Source: Euglena gracilis (taxonomy: Eukaryota > Euglenida > Euglenophyceae > Euglenales). From it: a DNA stretch of 64,000 bases. This document shows positions 32,736-43,120 of the stretch, one piece after another; within the stretch, counting starts at the first letter, position 1; each line of letters starts with the position of its first letter. A program made the translations under genes and the position numbers. Under the pieces are notes generated by a model, which worked only from the letters and a program-made list of their open reading frames with translations, did no database searches and had not been told where the DNA came from. The stretch is taken from positions 79,666,474 through 79,730,473 of the forward strand of contig CP154956.1 of assembly GCA_039621445.1 (NCBI GenBank), written 5' to 3'.

Positions 32736-32939
32736 AACACTTTCCAGTTACTCTTCCAATTAAAACACAAGCATTGGCTGCCATTCGGAGTTGAAGTGTT
32801 CAGGCTTGATCCGGACTACAGAGCGGAGGTCGTATATAACCCCTGTAATAGGAATTTCCGCAAAGCGGAACATTCCGCGGATGTACTTTTCTTGTGTTTT
32901 TCCTTGCCTGGCGCCGCACCCCAGGGGCCGCCGCCAACA
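32736..32939 (-). repeat. LTR of the small element, right copy (5' in element orientation)
   Basis: Matches 31,261-31,459. The ORF starts at 32,711, only about 25 bases inside this repeat, leaving almost no untranslated leader. Confidence 0.7.
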
Positions 32940-32969
32940 CTTCCTCCACAAGGTGTGTACCCCCTTGTC

Positions 32970-33762
32970 CAAGTAAAGGGCCTCTGTGGCTCCCTTTGGG
33001 GTCTTCCTGGGGCTGGGCAATGTATTAATGCCCTATTGGGCTGCATCTGGTTAGCTTCTGGCCCCCAGGGCCTGTAAAGTGATGCCCCCAGTGGGCTTGA
33101 AATTTTTGGCCGTAATGGCCTTGGCCCCATTGACATGGCTTTTCTTTGCCTTTGGCTTGATTTGATGTGGGTTTTCAGCTGCATTGGAAGCCTTGGGCGG
33201 CCACTGTGGGCCCCCCTTTCCCCTTGGAGGGGTTGAAAAGGGGAGAAAATTTTTAGGAGTCTTAGACAGACGTCTTTTGCCTCGTCCCGTGGGCATGTTC
33301 TTGCAAAATTGGCCTCCAAGGCTTGGTCGATGTTTTCCCCCTTGGCCCACATTCCATCTGCCCGTAGAGGGGTTTTGAATTGCTGGGGACTTTGGTGGAC
33401 GCCCACCTTGGGGCCTCAATTGTTGCCTCTTGTGGGGAACTGGACCAAACTTCTGGTAGAATGGGTTTGACCGTTGTTTTCTCTTTGGTTTCTTGGCCAC
33501 CAACTGCCAATGGCTGTGGCCGCCACTTTCTGGTGAGTAAATTTCTGAACAGGAAATTTTCTTTTCGGGGAAAACCACGGTTTGCCAGACGGAGGCCGCA
33601 CCGACAGATTCCCCAGTGGTATCTTCTTGTGCACGGTGTTGTCCAGCTGTTTCTTGTTATCATTCCTGCGTCATTTAACTCAATGATGAAGAGCTTGTCT
33701 CCACCAAAAACTTGTTGTGGACAGCGAGGGGAAGAGCAGGTACACCACTGCACCAATTCCAA
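32970..33762 (-). pseudogene. DIRS-C gag remnant
   Basis: Two overlapping phases (33,762-33,262 and 33,578-33,051) together resemble DIRS-A Gag. SHWQLVAKKPKRKQR corresponds to GSWQTVVRTRRTPK. Gly/Gln-rich units (WNVGQGGKHRPSLGGQF) follow, then MPTGRGKRR against MPSGRSR and a tail ending LQALGARS. The phase change means no single intact protein. Confidence 0.55.
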
Positions 33763-34429
33763 AGTGAGAATAACAACTGTTAGACCAAATCACCACTGTG
33801 AACTTTTTGACCACAACTTTAAACAAACGTCCTGGTGTAGGTGCTGTTCACAACCTGGGAGTATGTTAACCTTGCTGTCAGGAAGAGAACCTTCTCCAAT
33901 AGGTATTTCATCCCAAACCTGACGAAATGTTGAATTGTTCCTTTCTTCTGGGTGTCGAAGGGCAAATAGGAATCAGCCAACTCCGGCGAAAGAGTCACTA
34001 AGCAAAGACTCCTAACCCAGCGCACAAAAACAATCACTGCGCACCGCCGAGCAAGGCATGGCCTCGCCGAAAGATCCAGAAGCACCGCACCGACCATTTG
34101 GGCTCCGCACCTTTCCTTGCCGGCTGTTCTGTTCTGGCGTGGTTGGTGCTCGCGGGGGTGATTATTACCGTTTTTCGTTGCCGGAGTTTGCAGATTCCTA
34201 GTTCTTCCCTTCGAGGAGAAAGAATTTTACTGTTGCGAGTTCAACTAGAATTATTCACGAGGAGTATTGTATTCACGAAGACCATCACTGTCACCACCCG
34301 GTGGACCAAACTTTTTTCGGACCTCCGACTTCAAGGAGGAGAAGTTAAACTCTTCGAGTTCAACTGAAATTTTTCCCAGAAGCAGTTCAATTACGACGAC
34401 AAAAATCAAATGGTGGACTTCCATGAAGA

Positions 34430-35640
34430 ATGAACTTCCAAGAAATTCAGATTGCGAAGAAGAACTTTATAAAACATCCAATTGAGCAGCTGAAGCTGCA
34501 GAAGGTGAAGACACAGCAGGTGTCCACACAGCGGCGCTGGGCACGCCGACCCGCACCAGCTGCTGGCCCAAGGCAACAGCTTGCTCCCGGTTGGGAACCC
34601 AATCTGCGACCAAAAAAAATGCAACAGAGCAGCAGCAGCAGCAACAGGGTCGTCAGACAAGAACAGCATCAAAAAATTGTCAGCATCAAGCAGTTGAGCG
34701 CAGAAGCTGAAGAAGCTGGAGCGGTGGCAGCATCACATCAGTCCGTGGCCGTCGCAACCCCTCCACCCCCCACTGCATCAAAGAATTTAAAATCACCCAC
34801 TGAACATGGTAACGGCCACGGACCATGGACAATTGTGGTCAGGAAGACAAGAACACAACAGGGGAGTACCAGCACAGGTCGAACAGACTCATCCCCTTTT
34901 TCTCTGTTCCCCCCCTTCCAGGGGACAAAGCAAGGGCTATGACAGCCTTTCAAGAAATATAAGAATTATAAGGGGTTCAAGTCAGAATCAAGGAGACCCC
35001 TTCCGACAGGGCTATGGCAGCCATCATTCAAAATGGCCTTCCCCCAGATTCAATGCTATTGCAGCCATCATTCAAGAGAGCCGGGGCCCAGGTGCAGGGC
35101 TATGGCAGCCAGTATCCCAGCCTGGAAAGATCCCATTTGGGAAAGGTATGTCCAACTTTCCCCCCAGCACCATCAAAAACAAACCCCCAAGCGGCAACAA
35201 GCCAGACACAGGAGAAGGCATGGAAAGAATGCCAATGGAAGCCAGGCAGGCCAGATGGTCCTGAAGGCCAATGGAGGCCAACACATTCAAAGAGCATCCA
35301 CACCACATCAGCGCTTGGGGGGGGGGGGAGGCCCAAGATTGGCTCAGACAGGGCCCACCCAGAAGGTAATCGGCCCAGATCCCCCAGCCTTATATGTACC
35401 TCCCCACTGCAGACACAGACCTTCCCCCATCATTCAAAACCGAGGGAAAGCCATTCTTTGGGAAACTCTATGGCAGGGCCAGCTGTAGCCCCAGTGATGT
35501 GGCAGCCAGGGGGAAGGACCCCAGTGATTGGGCCTGTGGATACCCTAGACACATTAAACCCAGTGATGCCCCCTTGCAGGGCCCTGCCGGCCAGCATTCC
35601 CCACTGGGTCAAAGCAGGAGCCAGCAGAGAGGTATTAAAC
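34430..35640 (+). pseudogene. DIRS-D gag remnant
   Basis: The first phase (34,430-34,942) is Gln/Ser-rich with GHGPWTIVVRKTRTQQG, the Gag motif shared with A, C and F. Other phases follow with repeated GYGSHHS/GYGSQYP units encoded by GGCTATGGCAGCCA words; the same word recurs in F and G. No single frame spans the region. Confidence 0.55.
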
Positions 35641-35750
35641 CTGATAAGAGAGGGGGTTGTGGCAGATTTCCCCTCAGATGTCCTTAAAATCTCCCTTCAA
35701 AACCCCCCAAGAAATAATGACTGCCCAGAAAATTCTGAGAGAATACGAAT

Positions 35751-36450
35751 GTGCAGGGGAAAACAGGTAAATCCCCCAAGAGGAGGCAAAACATTTTGCC
35801 TCTTTTTTTTCATTTCCAAAAGGATGGTGAAAAGGCAAAGGAAAGACAGATTTCGGATTTTCGACAGTTAAATCTCCATTTCACCCCGCAAAAGTTCAGA
35901 CTGGAACACATGGGAAACATCTTCCCATACTTAAGAAAAGGTTGGTTCTGTGATCTGAAAGATGCTTATATTCACTTGAAGCTGCACAGAAGCCTAGAAA
36001 AACATGTTTGCATGCAAGTGGAGGGGGGAACTAGGCAGTTTTAGGCTGCATGCTTTGGTATAAGCAGCCTGCTGCAAAATTTATGACTCTCATGAGAGTC
36101 TGGGAAAGAAAATGGAGAAAGAAAGGAAGAGTAGTTTTCATCTACCTGGACGACATTTTGCCTTTAGCTCCCAGCAAAAAGACAGCAACCCAGCATTTGG
36201 CAGAATTGAAAGAAGATCTCTGACTGGCAGGTTTCAGATTAAACCTCCCCAAATCCTGTCTGCAACCAACACAGGAAATAAAGCATTTGGGACAGTGTAT
36301 CAACTTGAAAAAAGGACAACTGAAGATCCCTCAGGAAAAATGAAAATCCCTAAGAAAGGAGATGGGATGGGTGCTGAAAGCACAAAAAATGAGTTGCAGA
36401 AAACTCAGATCTATAGTGAGGCAAGTCAGAAGCTATTTTAGTTTCAATGC
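35751..36450 (+). pseudogene. DIRS-D reverse transcriptase remnant
   Basis: ISDFRQLNLHFTPQKFRLEH, FCDLKDAYIHLKL and the palm motif YLDDILPLAP (encoded at about 36,143-36,172) are readable across at least two phases. The stretch around MPQ-F is frameshifted (AGLWQNL-type nonsense near 36,060). Confidence 0.7.
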
Positions 36451-36599
36451 CATTTCTCAGGATTCTGACAGAAAAACTTTGCAAAATGGTGGATCTGCAC
36501 ACCAAATGGGGTTGAGACCACACCCTGATTATTCACCAGGGGGCCAAAGATCAAATCCTGGAATTGAAATAATTTTTACAGCCAGGTGTTGGCAGGGCA

Positions 36600-37400
36600 T
36601 TTCAATCCCAAGCCTCTCAGGAACTATTTTCAGACAGCAGCACCTGGCAATGTGGGGGGGGGGGGGCTGGACATACATTCAGGTCAAAAGGTGCAGGATT
36701 TCTGGAGGGACCTTCATGTCCTTCATATCAATCAAAAAGAGTTGTGAGCTTCAGTGGAAACAGTAAAAGCTTTGTCCAGACCAAAACAAACATTTGTCCT
36801 TCACGTGGATAGCCAGGTAGCTGTAAGCTATTTAACAAAATGGGAGGAAAAAAACTCTACCTAAGTTCCATCTTAAAACCACTTCTGTACCATTGTAAAG
36901 AAAAGCACTCAATTTGCAGGTGGTTTGAGTTCCCACCCAGGAACAATTGGCAGACTCCCTGACTAGGGAGCAAAAAGACCCAGGGGACCACACCAAAAAT
37001 ATACACATTTTTCACCAGATACTGCAGCTTTTCAAAAGAGACATAACCCCAGAGGTTGACATGTTTTTCACCCACAGCAACAAAAAAAATTCCAAGTTCA
37101 TTTGTCGATACCTCCACCAAGGGGTTTTGCGGGTGAACGCCTGAAGGCAGATTTAAGGGGCCTCCCCCCAGTTTATGCAAACCCTCCCTGGAGCATCATT
37201 CCTACGTGGGTTCAGAGATTTATTCTATACCCAGATATGACTTGTCTGCCGATCATCAGGCAGCCAGGCTGCAAAGTTTTGCTGGTTCCCCCCCCCCCCG
37301 TGGGGTCTGTTTACCAACTGCTGGGGGGAGGAGATGCCCCCCCCCCCCCGAGGTGGCATTCGGCCTGCTTCATTGTGTCAGGCAAATATTACAATCCCAG
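36600..37400 (+). pseudogene. DIRS-D RNase H and Dam-like module remnant
   Basis: A 13-base G tract (36,654-36,666) sits at the RNase H WGG position, after which LDIHSGQKVQDFW-like sequence is readable. Further on come VDSQVAVSYLTKWE and the acid-rich Dam-like part with PEVDMFFTHSNKKNSKF and VYANPPWSIIPTW (NPPW at about 37,177). Broken by several phase changes. Confidence 0.65.
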
Positions 37401-38095
37401 GAAGTTTCGATGTCCAGTACCGACACTTGCACAAAAAATTTGGGGAATATCAAAAGATATGACTCAGCCTTCAGGACTCTGGTGGGCCTATTGTTGCACA
37501 AAGGGCTGCCTCCGCAGCGCAGGACTGAACGGTATGAAGCCATCCTGGATCTGGAAGTTCACAGCCTCAACACTGCAAGAAATACATATGCAGCAGCATT
37601 GTTACTCCCAGCGTTTGGTTCATTGAGGTTATCCCTTCTTTTGGCTCCATTGAAAAAGAAAATGGAATGCCAATGTCTGCACGTATGCCCATTTTTGGAA
37701 CCCACCTAAATTCTAGAGCACATCATCAGAGATTCAAAAGAACCATCTCTGCAAAGTTTTTGAAAGAGCTCAGAAACAGACTCATCACTCGTTGGAGGCT
37801 TTTGGCCCTCCACAGGGGGGTGTATCTAGCCAGAACCCAGCGAAAAATCAGTTTAGTGGGGGAAAATGTTTTCATTTTTTTTTGAAAAGGAAAGGTTTGC
37901 AGTGCCCAAGGTGGGAGGAGATTTTGAATCTGCCACACAGCCCACTCATAAGCCCCTAGCATTTATTGAAAGAGAGTCTGGAGAGGACAGGCCACACTGT
38001 CGGAAACAAAAATATTTTGTTATGGTCTTTGGATGGCACCTTTGGCCTCAGACAGAGTGAATTCCCTCACCAAAGAAATGTCGCAGGAGGGGGGG
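37400..38095 (+). pseudogene. DIRS-D tyrosine recombinase remnant
   Basis: SKRYDSAFRTLVGLLLHKGL, YAAALLLPAFGSLRLSLLLAPLKKK and the Arg-bearing RWRLLALHRGVYLARTQ are visible in overlapping phases. The sequence then decays, and the HxxR box and Tyr are not recognisable before the element meets the DIRS-E terminus at about 38,124. Confidence 0.6.
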
Positions 38096-38179
38096 TGGAC
38101 ACCACCCACGGGAAGCCTCGTACTCCCTCGAGGCAAGCCGAAAAGGGAGGAAGGGACACCGGGGGCTAAGCACAAAGAC

Positions 38180-38275
38180 ATTGTGAGGCCATGCCTTGCT
38201 CGCCGGCGGTTTGTTGTGTGATTGTTCGCTGCGCTGGGTTAGGCGGTCCCGCTTAGTGCCGCCTCGCCGGAGTTT
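38180..38275. repeat. DIRS-E inverted terminal repeat, left
   Basis: TTGTGAGGCCATGCCTTGCT..GCTGCGCTGGGTTAGGCGG..CGCCGGAGTTTG; complementary to 42,959-43,055 with few mismatches (including GTGTGATTGTTCGCTGCGCT). Confidence 0.9.
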
Positions 38276-38344
38276 GCTGTATTGTCTCCGACGTGGCGAC
38301 CATGGCGCTGTCTTTTTCCCTTGGGGTTTCCCCCCCCCCCCACC

Positions 38345-39535
38345 TCACCCCTGGCCCGCATCTTCTGACCGAGGGCGCTTGAAGGCAAATTTTCCTATAT
38401 GGGTGCGGGGGTCGGGCTCACAATGTCTTTGTGCTGCGCCCTCAGTGTCCCTTCCTCCCCTTTCGGCTTGCCTCGAGGGAGTACGAGACATCTGGAGCTC
38501 CGCACTTTGCCATTGTGCGGCCAGATTGTGCACTGAAAATAGGGGGGCAAGGGCACCTTCCAAAGCACCTTGGGCACCAAGTCTTTGATAGTGGGCTGTG
38601 AAAGCCTCCACCCCCCTCTACTGGCCAATTTCACAAACTTCTTCGGCAGAAAGGCCCAATTTTTTGAGCAAACCAACCCCTGCTCCTGTGGTGGAGTGGG
38701 GTCCCCTGTTTGGTCAAAAATTCTTTGGTGATAGAAGCAATGGTAGCTGCCTTAATGGCTTTGTAGGTGCGTTTTAACTTAATTAAACGGGGGCACCCAG
38801 GTTTCATAAAGAAACGTGTTGCTGCCACATATGACATCATTAAATGAAAGGGACTGATTTGGGGGCGCTGGGGAATTGAGACAACTCGCTCCCACTTATG
38901 GAGTTTTTGACCTTTACGTTTAATTTTGAGGTAGAGTGCCGCCCCCAACACACTGGTGGTTCTTTGGACCTGTGCCAAATCTGAACTTCTGTATAAACAG
39001 AGGATTCGTGAACACAAAAAGAGTTGTGTACGTAATTTACCCGTATCAGAGAGCAGGGGGGACTGTGCCAGCCCAGGATTGGGAGGGGATCCCAGAATGC
39101 ACCGTATTTCTCCAAATTTTGGTTCCAAAGCCTATTATAAGGCGCCAACGTGGCATGGAACCTCAGGCCCCCAAAGCCAGGGATCAATAGCATAGCACTG
39201 TATGCATTGCGTGCTTGGGCCTTTGAAAATTGAAACAGTTGAATTAAAGCGTCAACCACTTGGTCAGTGGTGGCTTCGGGGGGGGTACCCACATTTTGTC
39301 CAAAATTACCCATAAAGGCGTAAAAGCACTTTGATAACGCTTTAAAACTGGAGGTTTCTGCCCAGGAAATCGTTAATGGTTGAATTTTGTACTTGTTTCC
39401 CCTCCAGAATTTGCCTGAGCAAATCATGCAAAGCAGGGGCCACCTGGGGGGTGGTGGCATTTTTTCTCCGCTGCAATTGGTGAACATACCCTTGTAAGGG
39501 GTGAATTTCAGGCAGGGGGTCCCTGGTACTTTCAT
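38345..39535 (-). pseudogene. DIRS-E tyrosine recombinase with end of Dam-like module (broken at the HxxR box)
   Basis: One frame (39,535-38,840) begins in the tail of the Dam-like module (MKVPGTPCLKFTPYKGMF) and runs into the YR N-terminus through VGTPPEATTDQVVDALIQLF, showing the correct phase at a site that is frameshifted in DIRS-A. It is truncated in the catalytic region; overlapping phases continue with the Arg region (SSVYTEVQIWHRSKEPP is the shifted reading). Near 38,700 about 20 bases equivalent to GVTPQVWGA are lost, changing phase at the HxxR motif (HHRSRGWFAQ). The Tyr-containing tail (AFTAHYQRLGAQGALEGAL) is readable from 38,611. Not functional as is. Confidence 0.75.
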
Positions 39536-39784
39536 TTTTATTAACTGGAGCCACCATGTGGCTGAATCTCAGTAGGGGGTGACCATCAAAACTTTGGCTT
39601 GTGGAAACATTCTTAATCTGGGGAGAAATTTTTGAATTACAGACCAGGGGAGGGTGGCATAAAGTCCCCCCATGTTGTCCAGTGGACATTGTCTGCCCAT
39701 ATTTCCTCCATGGAATTTATTTCCTGGATAAGATGATTTTTGGGGGGCTGGGCTGGGGGTGTTGGACATTGCACCCTAGGTCCC

Positions 39785-39834
39785 CTAGGGCTTGGGCCCT
39801 TGGAAAAGGAATTTTTTCTGGGGGGATGTGAATG

Positions 39835-39868
<34 letters not shown>

Positions 39869-40094
39869 TCCAGATTGGTGTGGATGGGGAGTGTGTGGTG
39901 CGGGTGTGTCGGAGCTGGAGGAGGCTGCTTTGTTTTCGTTCCAGGAGGTGCTCTGGGTGGTGACGGCAGGGCGTCCCCCGCCTGGCCTCCGACACAGCGA
40001 AACCGGGGGTGCCGGCTCACTACGCTGCGTCATCACTGGCCCACCACCACGGCCCCCGGTGTCCTCCTGGAAGGAAAGCTGCCGCTGCTGCTGG

Positions 40095-40178
<84 letters not shown>

Positions 40179-42286
40179 CTGCGGGAGCTGGTTTGGGTCA
40201 TTTTGTCGGGTTTGCGGCTTTGCTGGTCCCTTGGGGGGTGGGAGGCTCCTCCGGTGGTTGTTGAACCCTCCCCCCTCCCGCTGGGGCTAGGTTGCCGCTG
40301 CTGCCTTCGGCTGCGGCGGCTTTGGAGCACGTCCCATTGGTTGAGGTGTGCGGGGATCGGAGGGGGGCCTGCCCGGTTTGCCCCACTCTCTCCCCTGGCG
40401 CTCCTTTGGTTGGCTGGGGGCACTGACTCCCCCCGAAAATGGCGTTCTTCGAAATTTTCCTTCATTTTTTGGAGTTCTCGGGTCAGTGCAGCGATGGTCT
40501 CTGCCATTCGCTTCAGCTGCTTGTGCACGGCTGCCCCTCGCCTGCCGTACACAGGGGTCCACTCGGCACCCTCTTCCTCTCTTTGGCGTTGGATGCCCTG
40601 CACACTCTCAGGGCGGGAGGGTCTGAAAAATCTCATGGCGGCGGAGTTTTCTGTCTCCCCAGGGCGGTGCCCACGGGTCGCTTCCCTATTGGGTCGCCAA
40701 GGGGCTTGGGGCCGGGGTATATCCCGCTTTGCGAACTCCCCTGCGGAACGGGTTGGCGGGGCACAGGCACCACGCTGCCTGCCACCCGCCTGGACGTTGT
40801 GTTGTCTCGCTCCGGGAGCGTGGGGCCCGGAGTGGTGGTTGGATGGCTGCCCTCGGGGGTTGCCTTCCGGGTTGTGGTGCCGAGGACCAGGGTGGTCGGC
40901 CTCCCCGATCCTGGCACCTTCGTGCCAGTCGTGTGACTGGCGCTCCTGGGCAGTGCTGCTGGCCATGTGGCTGGCTGCTGCTTCGTCGAGCCATTGCTGG
41001 ATGGCCTCCCTCCGTTGTGGCCCGCAGCAGGCCCAGACTTGGCTTTGCAGCTCGTGGTCCCAGGAAAAGAACATTGCCTTCCCTCGGCCTGGCTGCCTGC
41101 GCCTCATTGCTGACTTCCATTCCTCGTACTTTTCCCTCCACTCTTTCGGCCACTCGCTCAAAGTGGTGTACTTCCGCTTCTTGGAGGGGGCTTGTGAGGA
41201 CGAGTCATCGTCTTCTTGTTCTTCTTCTTCTTCGGTGAGGAAAGCTTGTGGCGGCGGGGCAGGCAGCATGAGGCGATTGGCAGCCTCGATGGCTGGGATG
41301 GCTGGGGCCATGAGGCCTGTGGGTGCCGGGCCGTTGATGAGTGCATTGACTTGCACGTTTTGCACCAGGACCGGGGGTTGCCCCTGTTGGTGGGTGGGGA
41401 GGTAGATGGGAATGGGGACCCGCACCTCGACCGGCACTGGCACCCGAACCTCCACGGGCACCTGCACTGGGACCTGCACCAGGCGCTCCACGATGCGATC
41501 CACGAAGACCGGCTCACGGACCGGAACGGGCACCTGCCTCTCCACGATCACCGGTCGGTCCACCAGGACCACCCGCTCCTGATAGACCTCGCGGATGGCT
41601 GGCACCGGTGGAGCTGTAGTGGAGGCCTCAGCATGGTGCTGGGAGGATGCACCATCGTGGATGGCCGGGGTATCTTCCCCCGGCGGTGGTGGGGGTGGGA
41701 GTGGCTCCAGGACAGGGGTGTGGAGTGGAAGATCCAAAAAAGCCGGCGATCGACAGGCCAGCCTGGGCGGGGAAGCCGGGAGAGACACTGGGGCGTCCCC
41801 CAGTGTGGACTCAGGCTGGCCTCGGTCCCTTCCCACCTCCCACAAGAGGGCTCGGTCGCCGTCACCCCCCTGGACGTCTCCAGCATGCAGGTTGGCAGAT
41901 GTACCAGGCGGTATCAGGACCGCGGCTGACATCGCCGGTTGGGGAGAGGAGCATTGTATTGGAGGCGGGGACATTCCCGGAGGGGCTGCAGCAGAAACAC
42001 CGGCCTGGCCGGAAGCAGGCGGGTGTTCGTTGGGCAGATGTGCGGCCCCCCTAGGTGGGTGTGCTCGCGCAGAACCCTCTCCTTCACCTTGTCCTGGAGC
42101 CTCTGGGGGTGGGTGGTTGTGTGCGTGCTTGGGCACCCGCTGCTTGCCGTGTCGCACGTGGGCTGCTTGGTCGACCTCCATCACGTCGGAGTCTGACCCT
42201 GCTCTCGGTGAAGCAGGGGGAGTCATTTCCGCCAGGAGGTCGTCGATGCCTTCTGTGGCCGCGGGTGCGGAAGGAAATCCAAACAC
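39785..42286 (-). CDS. 833-codon ORF of unknown function with polyQ tract and IGEADHPGP motif
   Basis: ATG at 42,286; the frame stays open for 2.5 kb and ends only inside DIRS-E sequence, so its last 35 or so codons are not its own. Features in order: Pro/Ser-rich acidic start (GIDDLLAEMTPPASP); a middle section of Val-Pro-Val-Arg/Glu repeats (VPVPVEVRVPIPI); a charged part (SEWPKEWREKYEEWKSAMRR); ARIGEADHPGPRHH near 40,885-40,917; a weak coiled-coil stretch (AAVHKQLKRMAETIAALTRELQKMKENFEER); and a polyQ run of about 30 residues (CTG repeat at 40,084-40,178). No enzyme motif. IGEA-xHPGP resembles a motif I associate with retroelement ORFs of dinoflagellates, from memory only. It may be a retroelement ORF1 or a captured host exon. 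Confidence 0.6.
39836..39875. repeat. CT microsatellite, left edge of insertion
   Basis: TCTCTCT repeat of about 35 bases; an equivalent CT repeat lies at 42,300-42,334 on the other side of the inserted ORF. Confidence 0.85.
40084..40178. repeat. CTG trinucleotide repeat (polyQ-coding on the minus strand)
   Basis: About 30 near-perfect CTG units with single TCG/CGC interruptions, inside the 833-codon ORF. Confidence 0.95.
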
Positions 42287-42299
42287 CGCAAGGAAATCC

Positions 42300-42301
42300 T
42301 C

Positions 42302-42332
<31 letters not shown>

Positions 42333-42334
42333 GC
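42300..42334. repeat. CT microsatellite, right edge of insertion
   Basis: CTGTCTCTCTCTTTCTCTCT..CTCTGCC. Together with 39,836-39,875 it brackets the inserted 2.4 kb and could be the duplicated target. Confidence 0.8.
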
Positions 42335-42958
42335 CCACCTTTCTGGAAGATCTTGTTGTTGGAAGACATACCATAGGGCTTAATGCCCCTGTTTGGCCTA
42401 TCAGGTCTTCTCCTTCTGGTGATGTGGTTCTTTGACATACCACAGGGGGGCCTCTGTGGGTCCCCCCTTGATTGAATAATTGGGAATTGAGAAATAAATG
42501 TTGGAGGGGTTTCTGCCCCTCCCTCCAAAAGGGCCACTGTGGGTCCCTTTTCCTCCTTGGGCTGGGTTTATTGAAAGGGTCACTGTGGGTTCCTTTTCCC
42601 CTCTTTTTTTTGGCAGAGGGCCACTGTGGGTCCCTCGGGGGATTTCTCCAGCAGCTTCGTTAACTTCTTGGTGGCCACTGTGGGTCCACCCTGCTGGTCT
42701 CCAAGGTCTCGAAATTCTCCAGCTTCTGCCGCCACCGCTCCAGGACGTCGGTAGCCATGCAATTACAATATCTTCTCCACTGCATTTCATGCTCATTGAG
42801 GTCAAAATTGAAAATTGATAATTTAATTCTCAATTGGTATTCGTCTGGTTCGCGTTCTTCTGGATACTGAATCGATACTGACTTCTTTTCTCTGCCCTTC
42901 TTCATTCGTGACCTCTTTTTCTTTCTTCTTGGTGTCGAAGGGCAAGTTAGGATTCAGC

Positions 42959-43055
42959 CAACTCCGGCAAAAAAGGCACTAAGCGGGACCTCCTAACCCA
43001 GCGCAGCGAACAATCACACAGCAAACCGCCGGCGAGCAAGGGATGGCCTCGCAAT
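42959..43055. repeat. DIRS-E inverted terminal repeat, right
   Basis: CAACTCCGGCAAAAAAGGCA..AGCGCAGCGAACAATCACAC..GATGGCCTCGCAA, mate of 38,180-38,275. The DIRS-F terminus follows directly in opposite orientation. Confidence 0.9.
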
Positions 43056-43120
43056 GGCAAAGTGCGGAGCCCAAGGTGTCCCACCAGAGGGGCTGGACAC
43101 CTCGGGCTCCGCACTTTTCC

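Larger units (their letters stand above)
31261..32939 (-). mobile_element. Small LTR retroelement (about 1.7 kb) with only a Dam-like module ORF
   Basis: Direct repeats of about 200 bp at both ends (31,261-31,459 and 32,736-32,939), roughly 85 percent alike by eye, enclose one minus-strand ORF. In minus orientation a purine tract (GGGAGGGGAG) lies immediately before TGTTGGCGG at the start of the left repeat, as expected for a polypurine tract before a 3' LTR. No RT, protease or integrase fits in the 1.3 kb interior, so it would depend on another element. The outer boundary at 31,261 is uncertain and I found no clear target duplication. Confidence 0.55.
30950..34090 (-). mobile_element. DIRS-C, 5' half only, carrying a small LTR element
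   Basis: Minus-strand DIRS start at about 34,090 (terminal-repeat-like CACTAAGCAAAGACTCCTAACCCAGCGCAC, 33,991-34,020), then gag (33.76-32.97) and a gag tail at 31.12-30.85 (GDPQRSPYGIS, MHTPS, compare GDPRWGPYGMS and MHTPP in DIRS-A). The two gag parts are separated by the LTR element at 31.26-32.94. RT, RNase H and YR are absent. Confidence 0.65.
34090..38123 (+). mobile_element. DIRS-D, decayed full-length-order retrotransposon
   Basis: Order on the plus strand: 5' end (CCTTGCCGGCTG..GCCGGAGTTTGCAGATTCC, 34,117-34,200), gag (34.43-35.6), RT (35.75-36.45), RNase H (36.6-36.95), Dam-like module (36.99-37.4), YR (37.4-38.09). Closer in sequence to DIRS-G than to A/E/F (RRLLALHRGVYLARTQ against RLLALQRGVDLARTQ). 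Many stops and phase changes. Confidence 0.7.
39695..42940 (-). pseudogene. DIRS-E gag remnant, split by the 2.4-kb insertion
   Basis: Right part (42,940-42,330): SLNEHEMQ..WRRYCNCMATDVLERWRQKLE-type N-terminus, repeated DPQWPPRS/GPTVAL units (GGGCCACTGTGGGTCCC words on the plus strand), GDPQRPPCGMS and DRPNRGIKPYGM, ending in an Arg-Glu repeat. Left part (39,870-39,695): EREREREHSHPPRKNSFSKG, VQCPTPPAQPPKNHLI, SMEEIW, matching DIRS-A and F. The insertion therefore split the gag-RT linker at the Arg-Glu (CT) repeat. Confidence 0.65.
38124..43082 (-). mobile_element. DIRS-E, internally deleted retrotransposon carrying a 2.4-kb insertion
   Basis: The terminal inverted repeats are well preserved. 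Minus-strand order: gag (42.94-42.33, resuming 39.87-39.70), then directly the end of the Dam-like module (39.69-39.35) and YR (39.5-38.3). RT and RNase H are missing: at about 39,690 the gag/RT-linker sequence SMEEIW joins CPLDNMGxLYA of the Dam-like module, removing what is about 1.6 kb in DIRS-A. A segment of about 2.4 kb lies within a CT repeat of the gag part. Confidence 0.8.

Noticed and set aside
39792-42383. Long plus-strand frames opposite the 833-codon ORF (for example 537 codons, Cys/Trp-rich)
   Set aside because: Reverse-strand shadows of a GC-rich ORF; Cys runs come from the CTG repeat.
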